From Salicibibacter cibarius (GTDB lineage: Bacteria > Bacillota > Bacilli > Bacillales > Marinococcaceae): a stretch of DNA of 64,000 nucleotides. The notes beneath the pieces are model-generated. The model searched no databases. It was given only the letters and a program-made list of their open reading frames with translations, and was not told the DNA's origin. The stretch is from the NCBI RefSeq assembly GCF_016495725.1, contig NZ_CP054705.1, positions 4,154,001 to 4,218,000 of the forward strand, given 5' to 3'. This document shows positions 63,520 to 64,000 of this stretch, in pieces (the first letter of the stretch is position 1; each line of letters starts with the position of its first letter). Made by a program: the position numbers and the translations under genes.

Positions 63520-64000
63520 TTACTCCCCCTTTTCTCGCATGCGTTGAAGCGTTTCTAAGCGTTGGTCTTTTTGTTTTGGGAAAGGAATGGTCTTTGAGGG
63601 TTGGCTTGTTTGTTTTTCGTATGCCTTGATATCATTAATTGTTTTTATGCCTTGTTGAGACCAATCCCTAAGAATGCTTTCGATATAAGCAAAGGATCGA
63701 GCATTTTGTTTGATGCCTCTTTTCATCGCAGCAACCACAATCTCTGCGGAGAAGGAGGAGCACCAATCGCTAATGGATTCGGTAATCATCGGTCGCATCA
63801 CGCCAAAATTTTCTTGATAGATAACATACGGATCTTCGGCGCGTGTCTTTTCCTCATCTTCCACTTCTTCATAACCGTCTCGTTTCTGTTTAGGTATGGT
63901 CAAGGATTCGTCATTGGATTGGTATCCTGATGGGTATTCCGATTGGTATATGGATTGGTACCCTGATGGGTCAACTGAGTTGACTAAAGATTTCATTTGA
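63520..64000 (-). CDS. DnaD-domain replication initiator, C-terminal part
   Basis: The gene probably extends past the right edge, since the frame is open to the last base. The visible 158 or more codons give a tyrosine/serine-rich repeated linker (SGYQS units) and a DnaD/DnaB_2-type domain (YQENFGVMRPMITESISDWC, AEIVVAAMKRGIKQNARSFA, YIESILRDWSQQGIKT). Such proteins bind the origin with an N-terminal winged helix (not visible here) and recruit the loader through the DnaD domain. The first visible ATG, 63996, may be internal. Confidence 0.85.
   Translation of the reverse strand, partial: QMKSLVNSVDPSGYQSIYQSEYPSGYQSNDESLTIPKQKRDGYEEVEDEEKTRAEDPYVIYQENFGVMRPMITESISDWCSSFSAEIVVAAMKRGIKQNARSFAYIESILRDWSQQGIKTINDIKAYEKQTSQPSKTIPFPKQKDQRLETLQRMREKGE
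63917..63971. repeat. Direct repeats in the linker of the initiator gene, possible replication origin
   Basis: GGATTGGTATCCTGATGGGT (63917-63936) recurs with one change at 63952-63971, 35 bases apart, with a further GATTGGTAT between. They encode the PSGYQS repeats. In several phages and plasmids the origin iterons lie inside the initiator gene at this place. Confidence 0.5.

Noticed and set aside
1-64000. tRNA, rRNA, riboswitch or T-box elements
   Set aside because: No cloverleaf, rRNA segment or conserved riboswitch core was recognised on either strand by reading; a covariance-model search would be needed to exclude small ones.

Overview
The window looks like DNA from a low-GC Gram-positive bacterium of the Bacillaceae, probably moderately halophilic or haloalkaliphilic. 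The reasons are AGGAGG-type ribosome sites, Firmicute-specific families (MobL relaxase, PrgI, DnaD and G39P-type replication proteins) and extracytoplasmic proteins very rich in Asp and Glu. No rRNA, tRNA or CRISPR array was seen. Genus is not claimed. Nearly every gene lies on the minus strand.

Positions 1-39.5 kb are a patchwork of catabolic operons for organic acids and acyl-CoA compounds. The left edge holds pieces of a tripartite tricarboxylate transporter (tctB and a separate tctC) and an IS630 element carrying a second, coupled gene. From 3.5 to 16 kb lie a CaiB-type CoA transferase, two biotin-dependent carboxyltransferase subunits, a biotin carboxylase, two small biotin carriers, a beta-oxidation trio (hydroxyacyl-CoA dehydrogenase, thiolase, enoyl-CoA hydratase; the last two broken), an MFS pump and a divergent LysR regulator. 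From 17.8 to 25.5 kb comes an operon of HMG-CoA-lyase-like enzyme, hydantoinase/oxoprolinase A and B, isochorismatase-type amidase and a second CaiB transferase, with a divergent GntR regulator. From 28.7 to 39.5 kb lies a third unit: an aconitase-type hydro-lyase (large and small subunits), a complete tctCBA transporter, a C-C lyase of the isocitrate/dimethylmalate lyase family and an IclR regulator. Its gene order suggests uptake, isomerisation or hydration, and cleavage of a branched dicarboxylic or tricarboxylic acid.

Positions 39.8-64 kb are a conjugative plasmid or integrative element read leftward: a replication module (DnaD-type initiator, G39P-type loader, DnaB helicase), an HTH regulator, a lipoprotein, type IV secretion genes (pilin-like VirB2, VirD4, VirB6, PrgI/VirB3, TrsD-like, VirB4, a peptidoglycan hydrolase, two anchored coiled-coil proteins), a repeat-rich candidate oriT, a MobL relaxase with ribbon-helix-helix partners, an ArdC-type antirestriction protein, a Toprim protein, and a decayed border with a relic nuclease and two broken DUF1670 genes.

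Mobile DNA is abundant: IS630, IS30, IS1380, IS4 and ISAzo13 copies plus relics. The ISAzo13 copy splits virB6, so conjugation may be disabled. Several genes carry one-base homopolymer shifts, which may be real decay or assembly errors.
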